Origin: Podospora pseudoanserina
Lineage: Eukaryota; Ascomycota; Sordariomycetes; Sordariales; Podosporaceae
NCBI RefSeq assembly: GCF_035222485.1
Contig: NC_085920.1
Coordinates: forward strand, 4,960,001-5,024,000
Length of the DNA: 64,000 nt
Direction of reading: 5' to 3'
The notes under the pieces are model-generated. The model did not search any database. It saw only the letters and a program-made list of their open reading frames with translations, and was not told where the DNA came from. The position numbers and the translations under genes were made by a program. This document shows positions 13,401 through 24,220 of the stretch, in pieces; the stretch's first letter is position 1, and every line of letters starts with the position of its first letter.

Positions 13401-13933
13401 GACAGGGCTGGGTTTGATCGGCACAAGCGGACAATCAATATGAAATAAAGGCCACGGGGAGATGGTCAGAAAGGAGAGAAGACAGGGGGGGGGGTTGGTT
13501 GGTTTAGCGCCAAGGAGTGGGTGGTCACTCATGCCATCACCATTGTCATTACATTTCCAGCGAAGTGTCTGAATTAGAGTTGATAGATATTTGGATGTGT
13601 CCTGCGGAAAAAAAAAAAGAAAACCTTTAATTTCTTACCCGTTCTGCAATATGGCTTTTGGTTTACCGGTTTTATGACCTCATATCTTTGAAAACACGTC
13701 TATTCGTATTAGACCGCCCTCTCTGCCCGTTTATAAACGCCAATATGCACAATTGATACAGCTTCTCTTTTCCACTCTTTCTGTCTGTCTCCATTGCTCC
13801 CTCTCTCGGACTGGACCTCATGTACGCCCATCATATCGTATCGGTTTTTCGGTTCCAATGTTCAATCCCCTCTTCTACCTCCCATCCCTCAGCTTCCCTG
13901 ATGTTTCCTTCTCGGTTCATTCGTCTCGTCCCA
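13401..13933. other. Convergent 3' intergenic region
   Basis: This stretch lies between the 3' ends of the BEACH gene (+) and NUO9.5 (-). It has G-rich and A-rich runs near 13490 and 13609 and a pyrimidine-rich stretch from 13760. Nothing coding was found; it should contain both 3' untranslated regions and terminators. Confidence 0.4.
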
Positions 13934-14238
13934 TTACTCCGTCTCGTCACCGTATCCCGTCAACTTCTTCCTCGGCGTAGTTGGCACTATTATCACAGAC
14001 ACTGATTAGCACAGGACCCAATGTCTATTGTTGTGCAAGAGTATATACCGGGATAAGTCATGGGGATCTGAGGCGCGTCATAGTCGCCCAGGGCGCGGCG
14101 GACAGGAGGGACAACGATGAGGTGCAGAGGGCCGAAGCCGGCGATGACGCAGGACCAGAAGAGGGAAGGGCGCTCGCGGGCGGCCCAGCGGCAGTATTTG
14201 AGGGGGGTGGCCCAGAAGCGGGGGGTTGCGCCGGACAT
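13934..14238 (-). CDS. nuo9.5: NADH:ubiquinone oxidoreductase 9.5 kDa subunit (NDUFA3-like)
   Basis: Exons 14238-14049 and 13986-13934 encode 80 residues. The 62-nt intron (14048-13987) starts GTATAT, carries a GTGCTAATC branch and ends TAG. The protein begins with TPRFWATPLKYCRWAARERP, has one hydrophobic segment (about 26-45) followed by VVPPVRR, and ends TPRKKLTGYGDETE. This matches my knowledge of the small single-pass accessory subunit of respiratory complex I in the inner mitochondrial membrane. Without the intron the frame runs on into a Cys-rich tail and loses the conserved C-terminus. It shares a roughly 400-bp promoter region with OST48 on the other strand. Confidence 0.88.
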
Positions 14239-14646
14239 TTTTGTTTGTTTCTTTCCTCTGCTTCGCCCTTAGTTAGCCAATTGTGGGTGTTTGTATAGGT
14301 TGTGGTGGCATGAACATACGGGTGGTGGGTTGGGCTCGACCTGACCTGGGGGGTGGGAGCTTTCGAAGCTACTTGGGCTGGGGTGGTGGGAGCTTCAATT
14401 GACTTGATTGCGATAGGTTGATGGCCGGTGAAACTGCGGGTAATTCTTACAGAGCACTGAGCAGAGTAGGGGCCCCGCAGTCTCCAATGTTTAAAGGTGG
14501 GTCTGGCATCAACGGGGCAGGGGGCGGGTAGAAGTTGTGGTCTTGGCAAGGCTACGTATGCTGAATTGGTGATTATTAGCTGTGGTACCTAAAGCTGCTG
14601 CTGTTGCTGCGCGCCCGTGGCATCAACTTCGACAACTATACAACAA
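14239..14646. promoter_or_regulatory. Divergent promoter between NUO9.5 and OST48
   Basis: A 408-bp gap separates the two start codons of oppositely transcribed genes, so both promoters must lie in or near it. No canonical TATA or CCAAT element stands out at a convincing place. No open frame here is supported. Confidence 0.4.
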
Positions 14647-16289
14647 ATGGATCGATCGCCCAAGATGTTACGGTCAACATCGCCGCTCCTTTCGTTATTT
14701 GCTTTCCTGCTATGCTGGGGGGCTGCGCTTGTGTCGGCTGTTAGCACCTCCGGCAACAGGTTGCTGGCTGTGTTTGATGAAGTGGGCGAGAAGGAGAATT
14801 ATAGCAAGTTTTTGGGCGATTTAGAGGGTATGTTTGCAGAGGATGGACTGGGAATGGGATAGGGAGCTGGGATGCTGATCAATTGGTTGTGAATTACAGG
14901 CAGAGGATTCCAAATCACATATGAGACCCCCAAGAGCGAGTCCCTCGTCCTCTTCCACCTCGGCGAACGAGCTTATGATCATGTCATCTTCTTCCCGACC
15001 AAGACAAAGGGTATGCTATTCTCTTGTTTCCTCTCCAAACATACCCCATTACTGACACCATGCGCTTTTAGGACTCGGCCCCAACCTGACGCCCCAAATT
15101 CTCGTCAACTTCCTCAACGCCAAGGGCAACATCCTCCACACCCTCTCCTCCGAGACTACAACCCCCAACACCCTCGTCTCCCTCCTCGCCGAGCTCGACA
15201 TCACCCTCCCCACTGAACGCACCGGCCTCGTGGTCGACCACTTCTCCTACGATACCCTCTCCGCCGCCGAAACCCACGATGTTCTCGCCCTCCCTCCACC
15301 CGTCCCAGTGCGCAGTGATATCTCCCCTCTTCTCCGCCGGCGCCCCCAAAGACGACCTCCTCGCCTTCCCCCACGGCGTTGGCGCTGTCCTCGGCCCCCG
15401 CGAGCATCTGACCCCCATCCTCCGTGCCCCCAAGACCGCCTACTCCTACAACCCCAAGGAGCATGCCGACGTCCTCGATGCCGCCGACCTCTTTGCCGCC
15501 GGCCAGCAGCTCTCCCTCGTCACCGCTTTCCAAGCGATCAACTCTGCCCGTTTTGTCCTTCTCGGTTCTGCCGAAATGCTCCAAGACAAGTGGTTCGTCA
15601 CCGAGATCGCCGCCCCAGGTGGTAAATCCGTCAAGACCTTCAACCGCGAGTTCGCCAAGCGTGTCTCCGCCTGGGCGTTCCAGGAGTTGGGTGTTTTGAG
15701 GGTGAACTGGATCGAGCACCACCTCAACGAGGTGGCTGCTGTTAACGAGTCAAACCCCCATATCTACAGGGTAAAGAATGATGTTGTATGTATCCCCCCC
15801 CCCTCCCTCCTATGTAACCCACCTCTTATCATCAACTAACAATGGCGATAATGCAAGACCTACACCATCTCCCTCTCGGAATACGCCTATGACAAGTGGA
15901 CCTCCTTCTCCCTCCCCGCCAACGACGTCCTCCAGCTCGAGTTCTCCATGCTCTCCCCCTTCCACCGCTTGCGTCTGACCCTCGACGAGACCCGCTCCAC
16001 CCCCGAAGCCTCGGCTTACACCGTCTCGTTCAAACTCCCCGATCAGCACGGCATCTTCAACTTCAAGGTCAATTACAAGCGCCCCTTCTTTACCAACGTC
16101 GAGGAGAAGAACACTGTGTCTGTCAGACACATGGCCCACGACGAGTGGCCCCGCAGCTTTGTCATTAGCGGTGCCTGGCCTTGGATTGCGGGCATCGGCG
16201 CGACGGTGAGCGGGTGGGTGGTGTTTGTTGCTTTGTGGATGTACAGTGCCCCTACGGATAAGAAGGTGGGGAGCAAAAAGACCAACTAG
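14647..16289 (+). CDS. WBP1: Oligosaccharyltransferase 48 kDa subunit (OST48/WBP1), apparent 1-base frameshift
   Basis: Exons 14647-14827, 14900-15010, 15072-15785 and 15858-16289. The product carries an N-terminal signal segment (LLSLFAFLLCWGAALVSA), GNRLLAVFDE, the luminal OST48 domain (HFSYDTLSAAETHDVLALP, AYSYNPKEHADVLDAADLF) and a C-terminal membrane anchor (AWPWIAGIGATVSGWVVFVA), about 478 residues. It is a non-catalytic ER-membrane subunit of the N-glycosylation complex, essential in yeast as WBP1. The start at 14647 is the first ATG; a GTG-led extension upstream is rejected. Intron 3 ends in the less common AAG. The reading frame shifts by one base in exon 3 between about 15305 and 15335: upstream conserved sequence is in one frame, downstream (LFSAGAPKDDLLAFPHG) in another, and exon lengths sum to a multiple of three only if one base is dropped. 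See findings. Confidence 0.9.
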
Positions 16290-18390
16290 ATATGGGGGGG
16301 AAGTGATGTAATGGGTGGGTGATTGAAAAAAAACAAGGTCTTTTTTTATTTAAATTATCTATGTACAACTGTGGTTGATTTGTTTAGGTTTTCGTTGGAG
16401 CATGCAAAAAAATACACTGGCGAGGCGTCAAAGTCTAGGTCTGAGAATATATTGAAATGAACCTGAACATGTCTGGAACTGATGTTATGAAACTCCTACC
16501 CAAGCCCATGACCATAATGCTATCTAGACTGGAGTCAGAGCTCGCTTGAGCCTCAAGCCATCCACCAACTGCACATTCAGAAACGACACACAAAACCAAA
16601 CATATCAATAATGCCCTCAGATTAGCTCTCTTCTGTTCCCACTGACAACCTGACAATCCACGCTCGGTAGAGAGACAGTGGAAAAGCGTCGGCTACCTGC
16701 AAATTTGGCTTTTTGGATACCTTTGGTCATCACCAGGCATGCGTCTGGTTTGGTTTTGGTTTGGTTTTGGTTTTGGGGGTACAAAAAGAATACCTTGTTT
16801 CTTCTCAAAAAGTAACTTTGCGAAAATAAGAAAGAAATTGAGAAAGGAGTCGACAGAATGAGAATGGAAAAGCATTCACCCTCCACCTAGTCCATCTAAC
16901 CAGGGCAGAACACACTCTTGGGATTTTTTGAGCCAAGTGAAAAAGGGGGTCTTCCGATCTCTGGCTTACGCTACTGGCGTTCACGTCCACCAGTGAGGGT
17001 CGATATGGCACCTTTTGCAGCGATATCTTCTGCCCAACAGGTCATTTCTTCGCCGTGGAACAAAACACACCGGATCCAGGTGGGGCAAGGACGACAGGGT
17101 CCTGTGTGAAAACACTACTGGCTACCGGAGATCGCCAGTGTGGGGGGAGGAAAGCTGGGAGTCGGTGAAAGAGTGTGGCCTGCCTTGAGCCAATAGACAA
17201 GATGGCGATGGTTGCTGTGGTGCTGATGGATGCCGGCCTGTGACTTTACAGACAGGCTGCTCGATGGCCGAAGTGAAGGAATGTTAAACTGAAACAGTGT
17301 GGTATTTGGTGGAAGCTTCTCTCTCCCATTTCCTCGCCTTTGAACCAACCCTTGAAACCAAGCACGATTGCGAGCCGCTCCGATTGAAAACTACTTTTGT
17401 AACCGTCACTGGTGCTGCGCTGACATGTCTCCTGATTGCTTCTTTTCAGAAACTCAAAAGTTGACACCGGGCGCACCTCTAGAAATTGCTAATTGTCGTC
17501 ATAGCGGCTTGGCTTCTTGTAACGAGAACCGAAAGGGAAAGGGAGGCGAGGGAGAAGAGGTGATGTGTGCCATATGAAAACGATGTTCGTGCAAGGCTGC
17601 TCAGATATCCGTTCTTGATTATTCATGGTCTCCCAAACCCTCTAGTAAGGGCTGGATGAGTCGGAAGGTCGGGTTTAGCTCGTCCCTGATGTTTCTTCAT
17701 GGCAGGATATGTGTGTGAAGGAGGGTTGTTTGCTCTTGAATAACCAAAGCTGTCAGTAGACATCACTTGATGTTCCCTGTTGGCTTGAAGATGAAAGATT
17801 GTGGTGAAATCGATCCCATCTCAAAAACGAGATCCATCTGCCGTTATAATAGAAAGAGACCGAGGCAGTCGTGACGGTTGTCCAAGGTCATGAAGTCGAG
17901 GCATGGTTAGAGGTAACCGCCCGCCTGAAGAGGGGTGCGCAGCTTGATAGCAGAACCGCTTGATCAGATCGTAACGAGATCTTGATCGCGTTGTTGGATG
18001 ATAAAGAAAACTATTAGAATAACAAGAAGAAACGCGGGAGATGATGCTGAAGCTATGCCTTCAGATGTGACGAGAAGGCAGGCCGCAGTGAGGTCGATGT
18101 GAAGCTCCAACCGCTGATGAGAATGGAATGAGGTCGCAGGAAGAGTTGAGCTGGAAGAAACGCGCTGAAGACGCTCGAGCCACAGCGCGGTACCGCCACA
18201 ACCGCGTTAGCCCGCTCTAAAACCAACCTCCATCCATAAGGCTGTGAATTTCTATGTCAGGCTGTGCGCGCGCATCTTGAATATATCAGCGACACCATCA
18301 CTAGCGACGCCAACTTCGCGGTCGCTTTCTCTACCACTCCCCACAACACCACACTCAACTAACAAACCAGGCCAGCGCCAATTCTTCAAA
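16290..18390. other. 2.1-kb intergenic region between OST48 and ISY1
   Basis: Both neighbours are on the plus strand. The stretch holds a short T/G repeat (about 16745-16777, units of TTTGG) and many short open frames without recognisable content. It probably includes the OST48 3' end and the ISY1 promoter and 5' leader (pyrimidine-rich from about 18320). No RNA gene was identified. Confidence 0.4.
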
Positions 18391-19203
18391 ATGGTCAGTA
18401 CATAACCCCCCTCAACAATACTACATGGCAGCTCGCTGACCGTTACCCCCCCCTCCACCCAGGCGCGCAACTCCGAAAAAGCCCAGTCCATGCTCTTCCG
18501 CTTCCGCGAAGCCCAAGCCGCCGACCTCGGAATCATCGACGCAGGCCGAACCCGCCGTCCCCGCGCCATCACCGAGCAAACATCCATCCCCGCCTGCGAG
18601 AAATGGCGTGGCCAGGTCCTCAAAGAAATCTCCCGCAAGGTCTCCCGAATCCAAGACATCTCTCTCTCCGACTACCAAATCCGCGACCTGAACGATGAGA
18701 TCAACAAGCTCATGCGGGAGAAACACATGTGGGAGATCCAAATCAAGAACCTGGGCGGGCCGAATTACATGAGGGGTGGGGGGAAGGTGTATGATGAGGC
18801 TGGGAGGGAGATTCAAGGTGGTGGGAAGGGGTATAGGTATTTTGGACGGGCGAAGGAGCTGCCGGGGGTGAAAGAGCTGTTTGAGGCGGCGACGAAGAAA
18901 AGGGAAGAGGATGAGAAGCCGTTGGAGGAGAGGATGGATTTGAATAGGAGGAACGTGGATGCGGGGTATTATGGTTATGCGCCTGGGGAGGAGGATGAGC
19001 TGTTGCTGGAGTATGAGAAATTCAAGGAGAAGGAGGCGTTTGAGGCGCTGAGGAAGGCGGGGAACAAAGAGGCACCGCCGGGGTGGGAGCCATTGCCGGG
19101 TGATATTGGGGATGGGGGAGTGTGGGAGTTGCCGACGTTGGATGAGGTGCAGCAGGAGCTGATTGACAGGAGGAGGGCGAGGTTGTTAGATAAATTACAG
19201 TAA
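18391..19203 (+). CDS. ISY1: Pre-mRNA splicing factor ISY1 (Cwf12)
   Basis: A 247-residue protein matching the whole ISY1 family length. It begins MARNSEKAQSMLFRFREAQ, continues with the conserved helical block (ACEKWRGQVLKEISRKVSRIQ, DYQIRDLNDEINKLMREKHMWE, LGGPNY) and ends in an acidic/charged region. ISY1 belongs to the Prp19-associated (NTC) spliceosome complex and acts in the nucleus around the first catalytic step. The coding part of exon 1 is only ATG (18391-18393). A 69-nt intron (18394-18462) with GTCAGT, a CGCTGACC branch and CCCAG follows, then the rest lies in one exon. The intron is supported because ARNSEKAQ directly follows Met in the family. C-rich codons in the first third change to G-rich codons in the rest. 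Confidence 0.95.
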
Positions 19204-19532
19204 ATCGGCGTTGGAGAGGTGGGCTAGTGGATATTGTTGGTATTTCGACATCTTCATGGTTATGTCTGGCGTTCAGGGGCACACAGGGCGGACTATGAGG
19301 GTTTCTCTGCCAAAATGACTTTCCAAAATTTCTGTGTATTATCTTCATTAGGTGTAATTGTATATCCCGCACCAACAATCATTATGCATGCAACCCAACG
19401 GACTCCGAATACTGTGTGCTTGCCTCAACTGATACCATGCCATAACAACGTAAAATGCGTAAACATCCATACTGTATGTGCTCCAATGTCTTGAATAAAC
19501 GCCCTCGCATAACGAATGTCCTCCCAAAACAA
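19204..19532. other. Convergent 3' intergenic region
   Basis: This short gap lies between the stop codons of ISY1 (+) and the phosphoesterase (-). It is AT-richer than the flanking genes and should hold both 3' untranslated regions. Nothing else was seen. Confidence 0.4.
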
Positions 19533-21368
19533 TTAACACTTCGCCGGCCAATTGTCCTCGATCCACCCGGCGAAAAGCTCCGTAAACGTCCCCTCAACAT
19601 ACAAACTGACGTCCTTATCAGTATACACGGCTCCGCTAAACTTCAACGCCATCAACACCCAAGGTTGAATAAAGTCGAAGAACACCAAATCAACCGTCTC
19701 TGGCTCGCCCTCTTCCGGGAACGACAGCTCGCTCTGGATGCAGTTGGGGACCACGTAGAAGTTGATCCTCGAGTGGAGGGCGTCGTCACCATCGTCGCCG
19801 ATATCATCCCGGGTGGTGTATCCCTCAACCAAAAAGGGCTCCTCATGCCCATGCTGACCCATTGGCTTCTGGATACCGTCTTCGGAGAAAGGGTTGGCAG
19901 GGGTGTCGTAGATGATGGACTCCCTGATGGAAAGTTGCTCGGGGATGGCCATGAACTCGTTGTCCATATGAGCGTCAGCCATGATCTTCCCGGCGTTATT
20001 GAGGAGCTTGATGACTTTCTTCGCGGCGTGGTAGGGGACATCGGAGATGTAGTTGAGAACGCTGAGGAAGGGTGAGGTGATGTATGTCGAGTCCCGCGTG
20101 AAGGCCCCCTTGAAAATGTCGAATCTGATAGCGCCTGTGTTGGCGATCACCAGTCTGGGGACGTCCTTGCGCTTTGGGTTGACTGCGATTTCCGGGATGA
20201 CCTCCTCCTCGAGCAGGGTGTAAATGCTGTCAGGTCCTGGATACGGCGACCTCGTCATCCAGTAATCCTGTGGCGCGCAACCAAAAGTATAATCCAATTC
20301 CAGCTCCTTCCTCGCCTTGGCAATCATAGACGTGACGTTCTTGCCATGCTCGGTATGAAAAGTCGAAGCATTCAGCCCGCTGTGATGATACAACCCAAGG
20401 AGGTTGTTATCGATATACCTCCGATGAAAACTCAACCCCCTCTCCCCCTTTGGATCCTCCTCGGCCTTCTGGATCGCCCCGTCAACACTCATCCACCCAA
20501 TCGTCTCAAAATACCGCCCACTCGCCATCGCAAAGCTCCTCTCATCATAGCTCGTCGCATCCCTGACATGAACATGGCCCCCAAAAAACAAAATCGGCGC
20601 ATCCCCATTCCACCTCCTAATCTCCCCAAAAACCGTCTTAAACTCCTCCATCTGCACCCCCACATGCCCAATAACCAGCCACAAATCCGGCTTCTCCTGC
20701 TCCCTCACCAACCGCTGAAACCACCCCTCCCTCACCACATCCCCAACCCTTTTCACCACAGTATTATTCGCATTCCCCCCAAAATCAAACAAAAACCCCA
20801 TCGCCACCACCTCCACCCCTTGATTCTTCGTCCTAAACCTCCTATACCTCTGCGCTATCTCCACCCTCTCCCCATCCCCCTTCACGTAATCCAAATTGCT
20901 AGCCACATACCTCCCCCTAAAATTCTCCACCGTCCTCTCATACTCCCGATCCGCCGTGCTCGCAATATACAGCTCGTGATTCCCCGTGCAAATCACGTCC
21001 ACGTCCTGCTCCTTGTATATATCGTAGTAGTACTTCCCCTTCGGACTGCTCGCGTCATACAGCCCGTTCCCCTCCACCCGGTCCCCCGTGTCGACAAGCA
21101 AGAGATCGACTCCCAAATCATCCGCCTTTTGCCGCATGTGCTCCGCAAAAGAGACGTAGTCCCCCCAGTCAGCCGAATATTGTGACTCCTGAAGATGGCC
21201 AGCGTGCCAGCCGTGCGTGTCGGTCGTGTGCAAAAAGTTTAGTTTGCCCCAGACGAGGTCTCGCATCGGGGCGGGGATCGGCCGCGCGGCTCGCGGTTGC
21301 GCCGCGGTCGCGGGGTTGGCAGCGAGGGTCGCGAGGACGGTGCCGATGATGGTTGTTTTCAGGCCCAT
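19533..21368 (-). CDS. Secreted/vacuolar metallophosphoesterase, 5'-nucleotidase-like
   Basis: A single exon of 611 residues. An N-terminal signal segment (about 1-23) precedes a calcineurin-like phosphoesterase domain with the expected metal ligands: Asp50 and His52 (TTDTHGWH), DTGD (93-96), GNHE (129-132), IGHVG and GGHVHV. The C-terminal half resembles the 5'-nucleotidase C-terminal region (RLVIANTGAIRFDIFKGAFT). This is the fold of the uncharacterised yeast protein YHR202W and of UshA-type nucleotidases; the natural substrate is unknown, so hydrolysis of a phosphate ester in the secretory path or vacuole is inferred. The frame is open 60 codons further upstream, but the ATG at 21368 is chosen because it starts the hydrophobic signal. 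Its stop faces that of ISY1. Confidence 0.85.
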   Translation of the reverse strand: MGLKTTIIGTVLATLAANPATAAQPRAARPIPAPMRDLVWGKLNFLHTTDTHGWHAGHLQESQYSADWGDYVSFAEHMRQKADDLGVDLLLVDTGDRVEGNGLYDASSPKGKYYYDIYKEQDVDVICTGNHELYIASTADREYERTVENFRGRYVASNLDYVKGDGERVEIAQRYRRFRTKNQGVEVVAMGFLFDFGGNANNTVVKRVGDVVREGWFQRLVREQEKPDLWLVIGHVGVQMEEFKTVFGEIRRWNGDAPILFFGGHVHVRDATSYDERSFAMASGRYFETIGWMSVDGAIQKAEEDPKGERGLSFHRRYIDNNLLGLYHHSGLNASTFHTEHGKNVTSMIAKARKELELDYTFGCAPQDYWMTRSPYPGPDSIYTLLEEEVIPEIAVNPKRKDVPRLVIANTGAIRFDIFKGAFTRDSTYITSPFLSVLNYISDVPYHAAKKVIKLLNNAGKIMADAHMDNEFMAIPEQLSIRESIIYDTPANPFSEDGIQKPMGQHGHEEPFLVEGYTTRDDIGDDGDDALHSRINFYVVPNCIQSELSFPEEGEPETVDLVFFDFIQPWVLMALKFSGAVYTDKDVSLYVEGTFTELFAGWIEDNWPAKC

Positions 21369-21774
21369 ATTGCCGGTTGCCGGTTGGAGTATGTTTGATG
21401 TGCCACTCGTAGTCGCCAATTGATCAGAGTCGTTCCGCGCGCATCGCTGACGGTCAGCGCGTTGGTGGTTGCCAGGGAGAAGTGGCGGCACCCTGAACGA
21501 GAACCTCTTTGGCCTGCAGGTCTTGGCGTTGTCACGGCTGTCGCCCATTGATCACATGGGCCGTCAACTGATGACAGTTGATAGGTAGGTGCCATGAATC
21601 ACATAGAACCCCAAGTTTGAACAGGTTGAACTGATAGTTGTGGTATCACTACGAAGTACTGGTATCATAGGTATAGAAATCTAGGCAAACCGCCCCCTGA
21701 AAACTCCTTGACCTGCCAAACCCCAACGGCTGAAGATAGTTAATACAACAACCCTCCCCTTTCTCGGGGGCCAT
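21369..21774. other. Intergenic between phosphoesterase start and choline kinase stop
   Basis: About 400 bp between two minus-strand genes: the phosphoesterase promoter/leader and the choline kinase 3' untranslated region. The phosphoesterase frame stays open to about 21548 with no plausible protein content, so I read that part as leader. Confidence 0.4.
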
Positions 21775-24220
21775 TCAAACCTCAACAATCTTCACCCGTC
21801 CCCTAGTCTCCTCGGGAAGATTCTCCAACTTGATCAAACCAAGTTGAACACAATCACCCAGGAAAAAGTAGGCTCTCGACTGTGTATATCCAAGATAATC
21901 AAACGCATCGGCATCCTCTTCAGTCTCCTCCTCGGTTGGAGTCACATCTTCCGCCTCGCCATCCGAGGAAACCTTCAAACCAGGAATCTTAGCCTGGACA
22001 AGACCCCACGCAACCCACTGGGCGCTGTTGGCTGTGCGCCAGAGTTTGGTCTCCTCCATCAGCTCCTTGACTCGCTTCTCCGTCGCCGCTTCCCTCTTTC
22101 TCTCCTCCTCCTTCCACCCACCGGCTGGGACGCGGGCATCCAGCATAAAGTCAGCAATAGAGGTTGTAGATCCCGCCGTGTGAATAGAAGTTCCTGGTCC
22201 GGTCCCTGTGGGTGTCGTGGCGGGCGTGCTTTTGGCAGAGTCAATATACGGGAACCTAGGCCTATGATCGACATAGGCCCTGATAAACCGGCGCTGCTGG
22301 TCAACGTTAGGATACTTGGCGGTGTCGCAAACATGAGGGTACCGCGCGTCATGATAGTCGTATGTCCATTCGGAGAAATGGTTGGCAAACTCAAGTCCTG
22401 GAATGTTGGCACCGGCATACTCAAAATCAATAACAACCAATTGCTTGTGCTCGTTGGCGGGCTGAAGAAGGGGTGATTTCTGATCGTCCGGACGGACGCG
22501 GAGAATATTGCCGTATTGAGTCTGCGCACCAAACATCAGTAGCTGGAAACAAACACCCTTGGGGCATACAACTTGCGTCGTTGTGTGCAAAGACAAGCTT
22601 CTCTCTGATCTTCTTCGGGTCGCCATACTGGCCATCAAGAAACTCGCGATACTTTCGGACCAGCTCCTTGAAGGCCGGCCATTCCACTCCGCAGACATAA
22701 CCCTTCTTCTTCCAGCTGTCGCTAGGACCACGAGACAGGTCGTTTGGCCCGTCATTGTATTGCTTGTCAAGGAACAAAACAGTCTTCTCGACTTGGGCAA
22801 GCCACTTGTCCCAGTTTCTCCAAACACTGGGGCCAAGAGCCTTCTCTTCCTCCAACAGCTCCACGCCGTCATGAAGCTCCCTCATGCGCTTAGCAATCTG
22901 TCTGGAGGTATCCGGCTCCCGCATGCTTTGCGAAGTGAGCGCAGCAGCGTTGAGGTATTGCTCAAACCGACCGTTCAAAAAAGTGCCAAGCAGGCGAGGG
23001 CCAATCTTCTTTCTGGCCAGCCTTCTAAGCACGCTCAGCTCGTTGTCACGGTCGATGAGGTGCTCCACCTGGGGACCATAGATTCTTAGCAGCACCTTGC
23101 CCGGCGTCTTCTTGCCCTCGGCGGGAAGCAGTGCCGATTCAGGGGGCGGCGAGACCACATACACAGCGTTTGTCAATGCGCCGCTGAGACGTTCAACTGA
23201 GATCTGCTCTCCGCTGTCAAGGGGCACCCTCCTCCACCCTTTGAGCCTCAGCGTGTGTGCCAAACGAATGATTTCATTCTTGAACACAGTCCAGGCTTGC
23301 TTCTCTTTATCCTCCCTGCGGCTAGAGATAGAAGCGTTGTCGTCGGCCGCCTTGCCTCCAGTGTAGCTCATGGTCTTGGAGTTGTCGAGGGCTGCATCAC
23401 AGCTGGGAACCACAACATCACCATCGAAAAATTCCGTGTCCGATGATGCCGCACCTCTGAGGCTCCTACTAGACCTCTTCCGGTGCTTCTTGCTTAGACG
23501 AGGTCCTAGGTGAGGAACAGACCCCAGCCCCAAAGCCGACATGCTGTCGTCGAGAATCCTCTGAAGTCGATCAAGAGACACTTCACTCGAATCAGACTCG
23601 AGAGAATCGGCACGAGGACGACCGGCTTCAGGCGTCTCTGGAGGTGACTTGCGGCGCGAAGAATGCTTCCGACTCTTTCTAGACTCTTTCTTGGCTTTCT
23701 CTCGGTGGAGCCATTCAGCCACCTGAGCTACCAACTTCTCACTCACGCGATCAATTCTATGGCGGTGGTAGGAGGCGACGCCACTGTTTTGAGGTTCTTC
23801 AATGGGTGCCGGAGAAGCAGTGAGCTCGGTTTCGCCGGCAACATCGATGCTGGGAGTCTGGCTGAGAGTCGAGGACCTAGACGGCGTGGCAGACAGACCA
23901 GGGCGTCCACTCAGCCTCCTGCCAACGCCTGCAGGAAACTGCTTCTTGATTGAGGCCTCATCGTGAGGCGACGACTCAGGTTCAGCAATCTGAACGGCTG
24001 CGAGGTGTCAATATTTGATCACGGGTGACAAAGAACAAAGAAAAACAAGCAGAGCTACGCAGAACAAGTGATAGCTAAACAATGGGGTGAGTGACAGACC
24101 TTTGGCCAGTGCGCTCAAGGGCGGGGTTTTGGAACCCTCACCATCATTGTCGTTCTTCAGAGCCGAACGCCGCGGCTGAGCCGAGGGTGCTGGAGAGGGT
24201 GCTGGAGAGGGTGCGGACAT
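21775..24220 (-). CDS. Choline kinase (choline/ethanolamine kinase family)
   Basis: Three exons (24220-24100, 23997-22577, 22521-21775) give 762 residues. The family enzyme phosphorylates choline with ATP, the first step of the CDP-choline route to phosphatidylcholine. A Ser/Arg-rich, probably disordered N-terminus (about 1-200) precedes the kinase fold. Key motifs are the catalytic Brenner motif HND-TQYGN (His512, Asp514) and VIDFEYAGANIPGLEFANHF (metal-binding Asp546). Intron 1 (24099-23998) has GTCTGT and GCAG. Intron 2 (22576-22522) starts GCAAGT and ends CAG, a GC-AG intron; only this splice joins HND to TQYGN in frame. The start at 24220 is the ATG that gives MSAPSPAPSPAPS; an earlier in-frame start (24256) is possible. 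The protein is longer than the yeast enzyme because of the N-terminal extension and a linker before the C-terminus. Confidence 0.9.

Noticed and set aside
9363-13532. Several long minus-strand open frames opposite the BEACH gene
   Set aside because: Arg/His/Pro-rich or Leu-rich shadow frames; the plus-strand product has recognisable BEACH, PH and WD40 domains.
14617-14646. N-terminal extension of OST48 from 14617
   Set aside because: It starts with GTG; the first ATG is at 14647 and leads into the signal segment.
15315-15351. A 37-nt intron in OST48 to explain the frame change
   Set aside because: It would restore the frame but has no branch-site sequence and removes residues that look homologous; kept only as an alternative.
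18001-18130. Possible C/D-box snoRNA near TGATGA-like motifs
   Set aside because: Box C and box D copies are imperfect and not flanked by a terminal stem.
20346-21185. A 279-codon plus-strand open frame opposite the phosphoesterase
   Set aside because: Pro/Ile/His-rich translation of the C-rich complementary strand; no domain, and the minus-strand frame has catalytic motifs.
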